NCBI GenBank assembly: GCA_938038825.1 | Contig: CALHST010000327.1 | Span: forward strand, 1 to 5,540 | Reading direction: 5' to 3' | Origin: an uncultured Paracoccaceae bacterium | GTDB taxonomy: Bacteria; Pseudomonadota; Alphaproteobacteria; Rhodobacterales; Rhodobacteraceae | DNA length: 5,540 bases | Part shown: one piece after another, positions 1 through 4,988 of the stretch | Layout of the letters: the number at the start of each line of letters is the position of its first letter | Numbering within the stretch: position 1 is the stretch's first letter | Notes under the pieces: generated by a model | Seen by the model: the letters and a program-made list of their open reading frames with translations, nothing else | The model's database searches: none | What the model was told of the DNA's origin: nothing | Position numbers and translations under genes: made by a program

Positions 1-825
1 TGTCTTTCTCTGCAAGAATTCCATGGGCGTCAGGTTGCCCAAAGCTGAATGTGGTCTGCGCCAGTTATAGTCTTCTTGCCATTCTTCCAGCGTTTGTCGG
101 GCATCGCGCAATGTGCCGAACAATGTTTCGTTTAAGCATTCATCCCTCAGTTTGCCGTTGAAGCTTTCGATAAAGCCGTTCTGCTGTGGCTTCCCTGGCG
201 CGATGTAATGCCATTCGACACCTGTGTCCTGGGCACACTTGAGAATAGCCATACTTGTGAATTCGGTTCCGTTGTCCGACACAATCGTCTTTGGCATGCC
301 GCGCTCAGCAATGATGCGATCCAGTTCTCGCACCACACGATGCCCTGAAAGCGATGTATCAGCGACGAGTACTAGGTTCTCTCGGCTGTAATCATCCACG
401 ACAGCCAGAATGCGGAAGCGACGTCCGTCTGTCAGCGCATCAGATACAAAATCCAGAGACCAGCGTTGGTTCGAACCATCTGGCAGCACCATCGGCTTCC
501 TCGTCCCCAAAGCACGCTTCCTGCCGCCTCTGCGACGCACCTGAAGCTTCTCTTCACGGTAGATGCGCCTCACCTTCTTGTGGTTCACCACAAAATCCTC
601 CCGCGCGATCATCACATGGACACGACGGCATCCAAACCGTCGCCGTTCTCTCGAAACGCGCTTGATGGCGTCTCTTAGTTCACCATCATCGCTGCGCCGC
701 GACAGGTACCGAACCGACGACCGGTCAACTTGCAGCACATCGCAAGCCCGCCGCTGGCTGACCTGATGTTGCTCCATCAGGTGTGCCACAGCTTTCCGCT
801 TCAAGGCAGGCGTCACCACTTTTTT
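1..825 (-). CDS. IS3-family transposase OrfB (DDE integrase core), 3' end cut by window
   Basis: The frame is open from the slippage site to base 1, about 275 codons, and reads KKVVTPALKRKAVAHLMEQH at its N-terminus. It has an HTH_21-like N-terminal part (RRFGCRRVHVMIAREDF) followed by an rve integrase core. The catalytic residues are visible: Asp in WSLDFVSDAL (codon 451-453), Asp in VSDNGTEF (codon 274-276) and Glu in NGFIESFNGKLRDE (codon 166-168). Exactly 35 residues separate the second Asp from the Glu, the DD(35)E spacing of this family. The protein catalyses strand cleavage and transfer. It is normally made as an OrfAB fusion by -1 frameshifting. The first internal ATG is at 777. The end RPHSALGNLTPMEFLQ is near the family C-terminus, so only a few codons and the stop are missing. 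No internal stop was found. Confidence 0.93.
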
Positions 826-1076
826 GAGTTGATATCTCTCAGCATAGCGTTGTCTAACATCTGCTCCGCCAGCAGCTTCTTCAGCTTACCGTTCTCATCT
901 TCTAAAGCACGCAGTCGCTTCGCATCAGACGGCTCCATGCCGCCGTACTTCGATTTGTATTTATAGAACGTCGCTGAACTTATCCCGTGCCGCCGACATA
1001 CATCGGCAGTCTTCTCGCCAGCTTCCTGTTCTTTGATCATCGAAATGATCTGTTCATCCGTAAATCGTGCCTTCAT
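813..1076 (-). CDS. IS3-family transposase OrfA (HTH DNA-binding subunit)
   Basis: OrfA is an 87-residue protein of the usual size for IS3 OrfA. Residues about 5-45 form a Tnp_1-type helix-turn-helix (FTDEQIISMIKEQEAG, then CRRHGISSATFYKYK). Residues about 53-80 form a leucine-zipper-like segment (LRALEDENGKLKKLLAEQML), which in this family mediates multimerisation. The protein binds the IS ends, and the OrfAB fusion is the active transposase. The ATG is supported by an AAAAGGA Shine-Dalgarno sequence (1084-1090) seven bases upstream. The frame ends TCA AAA AAG TGG TGA, so the slippage site lies just before the stop, as expected for -1 frameshifting into orfB. The protein appears intact. Confidence 0.93.
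   Translation of the reverse strand: MKARFTDEQIISMIKEQEAGEKTADVCRRHGISSATFYKYKSKYGGMEPSDAKRLRALEDENGKLKKLLAEQMLDNAMLRDINSKKW
819..825 (-). other. Programmed -1 ribosomal frameshift site (A AAA AAG)
   Basis: On the minus strand the heptamer AAAAAAG sits three codons before the orfA stop. In the orfA frame it is read (TC)A AAA AAG. Slipping back one base gives AAA AAA GTG and enters the orfB frame, joining ...DINSKK to VVTPALKR. A_AAA_AAG is the classic IS3-family slippery sequence. No stimulatory downstream hairpin or pseudoknot was worked out. Confidence 0.85.
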
Positions 1077-1107
1077 TCGTCCGTCCTTTTGTTGGGCGGA
1101 CTCTACA

Positions 1108-1139
1108 CGAATTTGGAGGAGTTTTAGGGGCGCAGGTCA
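1108..1139 (-). repeat. Putative terminal inverted repeat (orfA-proximal end) of the IS3 element
   Basis: Minus-strand sequence starting TGACCTGCGCCCCTAAAACT lies 63 bases upstream of the orfA ATG, at the distance expected for an IS3 terminus. The TG start fits IS3 ends, but the partner repeat lies outside the window and the inner limit is approximate. Confidence 0.6.
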
Positions 1140-1154
1140 GGTCCTGCGGAGTGA

Positions 1155-1445
1155 GTGGGTAACCTCAAGCCCAATAATTTGACAGTCGCTTTGGAGGCAT
1201 CACGTGGTCTTTCGACTCTATACGCAGCCGGGTATCGCGACCTTAAGTTACTTATCGCAAGTACTCGGCAAACGGCTAACAGGGCCGGGCAAGTAGATGA
1301 ACTAAGTGTCGAACACCGCACTCTACGGAAGAATCTCAAACGATCAGAACCGCGTTTGAGCCATGTGGAAGTCAGCTTGGTGCAAGCCGAACGTGCGCAG
1401 CAGCAAGCGATCGAAACGAAAGAAAGGCTGGCGGATGACAGCTAG
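1155..1445 (+). CDS. Hypothetical 96-residue protein with coiled-coil-like tail; probable gene remnant beside the IS
   Basis: I do not recognise this protein. The frame begins at a GTG directly after an in-frame TGA (1152-1154), only 16 bases from the IS terminus, and no convincing ribosome binding site precedes it. Residues about 1-45 are mixed (ALEASRGLSTLYAAGYRDLK). Residues about 48-96 are charged and Glu/Arg/Gln-rich (VQAERAQQQAIETKERLADD), suggesting an alpha-helical coiled coil. After the TAG at 1443-1445 the same frame stays open for 13 more codons of similar character (RLRKHIADMPKKV) up to a TGA at 1485. A premature amber in a longer gene is therefore possible. The composition looks protein-like rather than random. 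The simplest reading is the surviving 3' part of a gene damaged near the IS insertion. A chance open frame is the alternative. Confidence 0.3.
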   Translation: MGNLKPNNLTVALEASRGLSTLYAAGYRDLKLLIASTRQTANRAGQVDELSVEHRTLRKNLKRSEPRLSHVEVSLVQAERAQQQAIETKERLADDS

Positions 1446-1547
1446 AGATTGAGAAAGCATATTGCGGACATGCCCAAAAAAGTATGAGAACGAGAATACA
1501 CTCACAACTTTAATCTGTGGGTTTTGAAACTGCTTAGTTGGGAATGA
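1446..1547. other. AT-richer spacer upstream of the UDG-like gene
   Basis: This gap is visibly more AT-rich than its flanks. Its first 39 bases continue the preceding frame past the amber codon. The remainder holds a TTTAAT that could serve as a -10 box, but no matching -35 was found at 16-18 bases. No RNA gene or clear terminator hairpin was found. Confidence 0.3.
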
Positions 1548-2144
1548 ATGTTACAGGACTTTCATAAGCACAAACTGGAGATGCAGGCCTGCAGGCTATG
1601 TAAGGATCTTCCGCTTGGTCCAAACCCTATTTTTCAGCTGGATGAGCGGGCAAAGATCCTGATCGTTGGCCAAGCTCCTGGTCGCATTACTCATTTAAAA
1701 AATCGCCCGTTTGACGATCCCTCTGGGGATCGTTTGCGTGACTGGCTTGGGATTGACAAGTCTGCTTTCTACACGGATCCCCGGATCGGCATTTTTCCAA
1801 TGGGACTTTGCTTCCCTGGTGCAGGTTCTTCAGGCGACAAACCTCCACCGGAAATTTGCGCGACAACATGGCGGAAAAAAACAATGGCAGCTCTCAAGAG
1901 TGTCGAACTGACTTTGGTTTTGGGTGCCTATGCCATCGCATGGCATTTGCCTCACCTGAATGGAAAGACCGTTGCAGAAGCGGTCAAACAGTCTTCTGAA
2001 GGCCAAGACCGGCTCTTTGTACTGCCCCACCCAAGTCCGCGAAACAACAGATGGCTTAAGCAAAACCCTTGGTTCGAAGTTGATGTCATTCCAAGAATTC
2101 GTCAAAGCGTGAAACAGAGTCTCAGTGACTCTGAGAGGAAATAG
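1548..2144 (+). CDS. Uracil-DNA glycosylase superfamily protein (UDG-like, COG1573 type), complete
   Basis: This 198-residue protein matches the UDG-like proteins of proteobacteria in size and motifs. A central strand leads into the nucleotide-flipping-loop motif IVGQAPGR (39-46), followed by PFDDPSGDRLRDWLG (54-68). The C-terminal loop is LPHPSPRNNRW (159-169), with the His-Pro-Ser that contacts DNA in UDGs. Cys15, Cys18, Cys88 and Cys104 have the C-x2-C...C-x15-C arrangement of the [4Fe-4S] ligands in family 4/5 UDGs. The expected role is removal of uracil or another damaged base from DNA in the cytoplasm. The substrate cannot be read from sequence, because motif A is neither GEAPG (family 4) nor the family 1 motif. 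The ATG at 1548 has only a weak GGGA upstream. The next gene-like frame is a fragment of the same family. The HPSPRNNRW motif differs from the HPSWRNTGW of that fragment, suggesting a separate origin. Confidence 0.85.
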   Translation: MLQDFHKHKLEMQACRLCKDLPLGPNPIFQLDERAKILIVGQAPGRITHLKNRPFDDPSGDRLRDWLGIDKSAFYTDPRIGIFPMGLCFPGAGSSGDKPPPEICATTWRKKTMAALKSVELTLVLGAYAIAWHLPHLNGKTVAEAVKQSSEGQDRLFVLPHPSPRNNRWLKQNPWFEVDVIPRIRQSVKQSLSDSERK

Positions 2145-2257
2145 CTCACTTTTCGCTGAGCAGTTACTCGAAAGAAACTGTCTATAGTGGGTTATCTTTT
2201 GACGTCACTGGAAAACATAGGGATATCAATTGGGTAACCAGAGATTAGACAATTTGC
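2145..2257. promoter_or_regulatory. Spacer between the two UDG-like frames with a weak promoter candidate
   Basis: The spacer starts with a small hairpin, GCTCA/TGAGC with an 8-base loop (2144-2161), not followed by a T-run. A TTGACG (2199-2204) resembles a -35 box. ATATCA or TATCAA (2223-2229) lies 18-19 bases downstream as a poor -10. The TTGACG overlaps the 8-bp palindrome TGACGTCA (2200-2207). A separate TATAGT (2183-2188) has no partner -35. The frame of the following fragment is closed by a TAG at 2246-2248, so that fragment cannot begin further upstream in frame. Confidence 0.25.
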
Positions 2258-2593
2258 ATGGCATATAACCGCGTCTTTCCGGGATACAACGGCACAGGCG
2301 GCGATCTGCCGCCGCGACCCGTGTGTGCAAAGACGTGGCATGGGTCTGTGATGAAGGCTTTGGGCACGGTGCGCTTGCGGGTTATCATTGAGTCTTATGC
2401 ACTCAAACGGCATCTGGGTTGGAAGGGCAGAGCGAATGATGCGGTCATCGCCTGGGGCGGACACGGACCTGATACCTTTGTGCTGCGGCATCCAAGTTGG
2501 CGCAATACAGGATGGCTCAGGCGGAATCCATTCTTTGAAGACACCATGGTGCCTGCCTTGCAAACCGCAGTTCAGAAAGCTTTATCATTGTGA
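2258..2593 (+). pseudogene. N-terminally truncated UDG-like glycosylase relic
   Basis: The 111-codon frame aligns with the second half only of UDG-like proteins: FPGYNGTGGDLPPRPVCAKTW (7-27), SYALKRHLGW (46-55), FVLRHPSWRNTGWLRRNPFF (74-93), then the C-terminal helix. These match, in order, FPG...PPPEICATTW and HPSPRNNRWLKQNPWF of the upstream intact copy. The [4Fe-4S] Cys pair, the GQAPGR motif and the PSGDRLR segment are missing, and the third cluster Cys is replaced. Only Cys23, equivalent to the fourth ligand, remains. The usual Pro before HPS is Arg. The frame is closed upstream by a TAG at 2246. The protein cannot be a working glycosylase. It overlaps the following gene as GTGA, which marks it as the original operon neighbour. 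An automatic annotation may still list it as a CDS; whether it is translated is unknown, as no good ribosome binding site precedes its ATG. Confidence 0.8.
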
Positions 2594-3375
2594 CCGAATT
2601 GACCCTTTTGGACCAAGCGCACGCTCGGATGGACACATCGGATGCTGCGCGTCTGCAATTTTACGCGGCTTTGGCAGATGCAGAGTTGCATCTTCTGCTG
2701 ACGGAAGAACCCAGTGGCGAAGACATCTCGCCGCGCTTGTTTCCCGTTGACGGTGGTCAGGTTGTCTTGGCGTTCGACACCCAAGAACGCCTTGCGGAAT
2801 TTGCCAAAGAGGTAGCCCCATATGTGGCCTTGCCGGGTCGCATATTGGCGCAAGTGCTGTCCGAACAGGGGTTTGGGTTGGGATTGAACTTGGATGTGGC
2901 CCCGTCGTCTATGATTTTACCTTTGGATGCGCTGCAGTGGTTGACCAAAACACTGGACGCTCAGGGGCCAAATTCAGGCGAGGCCCAACTAAGCGCCGTT
3001 CGCGGACCCGGTAACGTACCGGACATCTTGCTGGAAGCACTAGGCGCGCGCCTGACGAGTTCGGCGGGGCTGGCAGATTACGCAGTCTTAGCACAGGCAG
3101 ATTTTGCAAAGGGCGGGTCCGGGCATGTTCTGGCAATCGTTGGGTCACAAGCGCGGGCTGAACCTGCATTGGCGCAGGCTGTGAGCGAGGCCGTGACGTT
3201 TTCAGGAATTGATGCTGGTCATCTGGACGTTGCGTTTTTGGATGCATCACATCCGCTGACAGCGCGCATTTCGAAGGTCGGTATGCGCTTTGACATACCT
3301 AAGCCCGAGAAACCGGAGCCAATGCAACCTATGGCACCGGGGACTGATCCCGCAAAGCCGCCAAAGTTGCGCTGA
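2590..3375 (+). CDS. SseB family protein
   Basis: The 261-residue protein resembles the SseB-family proteins of Rhodobacterales. The N-terminal SseB domain covers about residues 5-120, with FYAALADAELHLLL (24-37), FPVDGGQVVLAFDTQERLAEF (51-71) and PSSMILPLDALQWLT (105-119). A second domain at about 145-236 is followed by a Pro/Lys-rich, probably disordered tail (237-261). There is no signal peptide or membrane segment, so it should be cytoplasmic. The biochemical role of the family is unknown; E. coli SseB was named for enhanced serine sensitivity. The start is GTG at 2590, overlapping the TGA of the preceding UDG relic (GTGA), with no Shine-Dalgarno sequence of its own visible. Expression was therefore probably coupled to the upstream gene, and loss of that gene's front half may have changed it. 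The domain assignment is good; the function is not known. Confidence 0.8.
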   Translation: MTELTLLDQAHARMDTSDAARLQFYAALADAELHLLLTEEPSGEDISPRLFPVDGGQVVLAFDTQERLAEFAKEVAPYVALPGRILAQVLSEQGFGLGLNLDVAPSSMILPLDALQWLTKTLDAQGPNSGEAQLSAVRGPGNVPDILLEALGARLTSSAGLADYAVLAQADFAKGGSGHVLAIVGSQARAEPALAQAVSEAVTFSGIDAGHLDVAFLDASHPLTARISKVGMRFDIPKPEKPEPMQPMAPGTDPAKPPKLR

Positions 3376-3403
3376 CATCAGTCACATCACCGCGAGGCGC
3401 GCT

Positions 3404-3416
3404 GCCTACTCTAGGC
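3404..3416 (+). terminator. Small hairpin after the SseB-family gene, possible weak terminator
   Basis: GCCTA-CTC-TAGGC is a perfect 5-bp stem with a 3-base loop, 29 bases after the stop codon and followed by TTATC. The stem is short and the T-run is minimal, so it is a weak candidate only. Confidence 0.25.
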
Positions 3417-3588
3417 TTATCATCACGGCGAGTGGTATCGTGCGCCTGCTTGTCTTCACAGGACAGTGATCACGCGTATTTACGCCACGTTTAGACATTA
3501 TGTGTCTGGTGCCAGACATGTTGTGCCCGCGAAATTGCATGTGATTGGTTTGGTCTTGAAACGCGGCAGAATGCGGTTGTGACACGAA

Positions 3589-3593
3589 AAGGA
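3589..3593 (+). promoter_or_regulatory. Ribosome binding site deciding the rhodanese start
   Basis: AAGGA is followed by two consecutive in-frame ATG codons, at 3598 and 3601. The 7-base spacing favours 3601, giving MTDLADTQQ as the N-terminus. A third ATG at 3594 is out of frame. Confidence 0.55.
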
Positions 3594-3597
3594 ATGG

Positions 3598-4080
3598 ATG
3601 ATGACGGATTTGGCGGATACGCAACAACGCCCAAGTCGTTTCGCGCGGCGGGCTATTTTGTTTGGCGTCGTCGCGGTTGGCGGGGCTGGCGTGTTTGGCG
3701 CGCGATGGTTCAACATTGGGGCCGAAATTAACGCGGGTGCAATAAGCGTTGAAGATGCACACCAAAAAGCTGTTGCCGGAGATATCGTGTTGATTGATAT
3801 TCGTCGGCCCGATGAGTGGGCCAAAACTGGGGTTGGTGAAGGTGCCATGCCGCTGGACATGCGCCGCGATGATTTCACTGACGCGCTTTTGAAAATCACA
3901 GAAGGACGGACAGATACTCCTGTTGCGTTGATTTGTGCGCGCGGCGTGCGGTCGCGCAAGATGTCGACCCGTCTGACCGAAGCAGGTTTTACGCAGATTA
4001 TCGATGTTCCGGAAGGAATGCTTGGGTCCGGCGCGGGGCCGGGATGGTTGAGGGCTAAGTTGCCAGTGGTCAAATTATGA
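3598..4080 (+). CDS. Membrane-anchored rhodanese-like domain protein
   Basis: The protein has 160 residues, or 159 from the second ATG. The N-terminus has a basic stretch (RFARRA, 14-19) and a hydrophobic segment (about 19-35, ILFGVVAVGGAGVFGA), giving a membrane anchor or uncleaved signal with the rest in the periplasm. The twin Arg is only loosely Tat-like. A single rhodanese domain (about 47-158) has the VLIDIRRPDEW motif (64-74) and the active-site loop CARGVRS, with Cys113 as the sulfur-accepting residue and the only cysteine. Expected chemistry is sulfane-sulfur transfer, but the partner is unknown. AAGGA (3589-3593) lies 4 bases before the ATG at 3598 and 7 before the ATG at 3601, so the second ATG is the more likely start. 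The stop overlaps the next start as ATGA, so the two genes are probably co-translated. Confidence 0.87.
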   Translation: MMTDLADTQQRPSRFARRAILFGVVAVGGAGVFGARWFNIGAEINAGAISVEDAHQKAVAGDIVLIDIRRPDEWAKTGVGEGAMPLDMRRDDFTDALLKITEGRTDTPVALICARGVRSRKMSTRLTEAGFTQIIDVPEGMLGSGAGPGWLRAKLPVVKL

Positions 4081-4934
4081 GATTTTTGTTGAGCTTTCTG
4101 GGGGCGGTTTTGCTCAGTGCAAACGCCTCTTTCGCGGCGTGTGGTGGTGCGGATGAACCCTGCAGTTTGGATGATGGTACGTATCACATCATTGCGCCAG
4201 AGGGTCCCACAGTTGGTGCATTGATGTTTTTGCACGGTTGGGGATCATCCGGGCGGGGCATCTTGCGGATGAGCGGCATGGTGCGCGCATTCAATGAAGC
4301 AGGATATGCTGTCATCGCGCCAAATGGCACACCGCGTAATGGACGTTCGGGCGGCCGCTGGTTGTTTCGACCCGGATGGCCGGGGCCACGGGATGATTTC
4401 GATTTTCTGGTGCGGGTCAAGAACGATGCGGCGGAACGTTTTGGTTTTGACGCAGATCGCGTGTTGTTGTCCGGCTTTTCCATTGGCGGTTCTATGGCGT
4501 CTTATGTGGCCTGTTCTACACCAGACGCATTTGCCGCATATGCGCCTGTTGCGGGCGGATTATGGCGTCCGCACCCTGAAAGCTGTGCCGGACCCGTGAA
4601 ATTGTTGCACACACATGGTTGGAAAGATGCCGTCATGCCTTTGGAAGGGCGATTGCTGCGCGGAACTTTTCAGGACGAAAACCCGCTGATCCAAGGGGAC
4701 GCTTTCGCGACAATGGAAATTTGGCGCATGGCAAATCACTGCGTGAATCACAAACCAGATCGTTTTGACATTGGTGACCGGTATTGGACACGCGGGTGGG
4801 ATCGCTGTGTTGATGGATCCGCGCTGGATTTCGCGTTGCATCAGGGCGGACATAGTATCCCCAAAGGATGGTCAGCGATGGCTTTGGACTGGTTCGAAAC
4901 CAATATGGGGCCCGCGTCTGGTCAGGATGGGTGA
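4077..4934 (+). CDS. Secreted LpqC-like alpha/beta hydrolase (esterase / PHB depolymerase family)
   Basis: The 285-residue protein has a Sec signal peptide (1-20, hydrophobic core LLSFLGAVLLS, ending SFA|AC). The FAAC at 19-22 is near a lipobox, but Phe at -3 argues against a lipoprotein. The mature part is an alpha/beta-hydrolase fold of the LpqC/COG3509 type. It has an HGWG oxyanion-hole motif (53-56), the nucleophile elbow GFSIGG with Ser135, the likely acid Asp184 in HGWKDAVMP, and the likely base His259 in QGGHSIP. Six cysteines (22, 29, 146, 170, 222, 244) could form disulfides, fitting periplasmic or extracellular location. The family includes feruloyl/acetyl esterases and polyhydroxybutyrate depolymerases; the substrate cannot be told here. 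Its ATG overlaps the stop of the rhodanese gene (ATGA), so the pair forms an operon. The stop codon lies inside a hairpin element. Confidence 0.85.
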   Translation: MRFLLSFLGAVLLSANASFAACGGADEPCSLDDGTYHIIAPEGPTVGALMFLHGWGSSGRGILRMSGMVRAFNEAGYAVIAPNGTPRNGRSGGRWLFRPGWPGPRDDFDFLVRVKNDAAERFGFDADRVLLSGFSIGGSMASYVACSTPDAFAAYAPVAGGLWRPHPESCAGPVKLLHTHGWKDAVMPLEGRLLRGTFQDENPLIQGDAFATMEIWRMANHCVNHKPDRFDIGDRYWTRGWDRCVDGSALDFALHQGGHSIPKGWSAMALDWFETNMGPASGQDG

Positions 4935-4966
4935 GCCGCAAGGCTGCGTGAGCTAAAGCTCACCCT
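4929..4966. terminator. Convergent-end hairpin, REP-like element or bidirectional terminator
   Basis: GTGAGC-TAAA-GCTCAC (4948-4963) is a perfect 6-bp stem. An earlier copy, GGGTGAGC (4929-4936), which contains the hydrolase TGA stop, can pair instead with GCTCACCC (4958-4965) as an 8-bp stem. That would enclose a small GCC-GCAA-GGC hairpin (4935-4944). The element lies between convergent genes, where a shared terminator is expected, but neither strand shows a good T-run. On the minus strand the hairpin is preceded by GTAG, as in REP elements recognised by RAYT transposases. Confidence 0.45.
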
Positions 4967-4988
4967 ACGTATTTGGCGTATGGCGCAC

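Larger units (their letters stand above)
1..1139 (-). mobile_element. IS3-family insertion sequence (IS407-type subgroup), one end missing
   Basis: This stretch carries the standard IS3 layout on the minus strand: a short HTH protein (orfA), an A-rich slippage heptamer, then a DDE integrase-type transposase (orfB) in the -1 frame. Read on the minus strand, the orfA-proximal end begins TGACCTGCGCCCC at 1139. That agrees with the TG...CA ends of IS3 elements and, from memory, with the TGACCTGCCCCC-like ends of the IS407 subgroup. The distal end lies beyond base 1, so the inverted repeat pair and the target-site duplication cannot be checked. Both frames are open and all catalytic residues are present, so the copy could be active. 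The exact boundary at 1139 is inferred from the terminal motif only. Confidence 0.93.
3376..3597 (+). promoter_or_regulatory. Intergenic region with clustered dyads upstream of the rhodanese gene
   Basis: The 222-bp gap contains several perfect short palindromes: GTGATCAC (3466-3473), GCGTA-TT-TACGC (3474-3485), AGACA-N5-TGTCT (3493-3507) and TGTCTGG-TG-CCAGACA (3503-3518). A TTCACA (3455-3460) and TATTTA (3477-3482) separated by 16 bases could form a weak sigma-70-like promoter, with the dyads over or just after the start point. A regulator-binding region for the downstream two-gene unit is the inference. No known operator was recognised. Confidence 0.35.

Noticed and set aside
354..665. Plus-strand open frame (103 codons) across the left region
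   Set aside because: It is the antisense shadow of transposase orfB, whose frame has the full DDE motif set.
2120..2161. Two small hairpins (CTCAG-TGACT-CTGAG and GCTCA/TGAGC) around the end of the UDG-like gene, considered as a terminator
   Set aside because: Stems are only 5 bp, the first is inside the coding sequence, and no T-run follows either. They are not strong enough to call a terminator.
2192..2563. Minus-strand open frame (123 codons) opposite the UDG relic
   Set aside because: It has no domain resemblance, while the plus strand shows clear UDG-like motifs.
3498..4235. Long minus-strand open frame (245 codons) opposite the rhodanese gene
   Set aside because: It is antisense to a clear rhodanese domain and the start of the hydrolase. 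It has low-complexity, Pro/Ser/Thr/Arg-rich composition and no recognisable domain.
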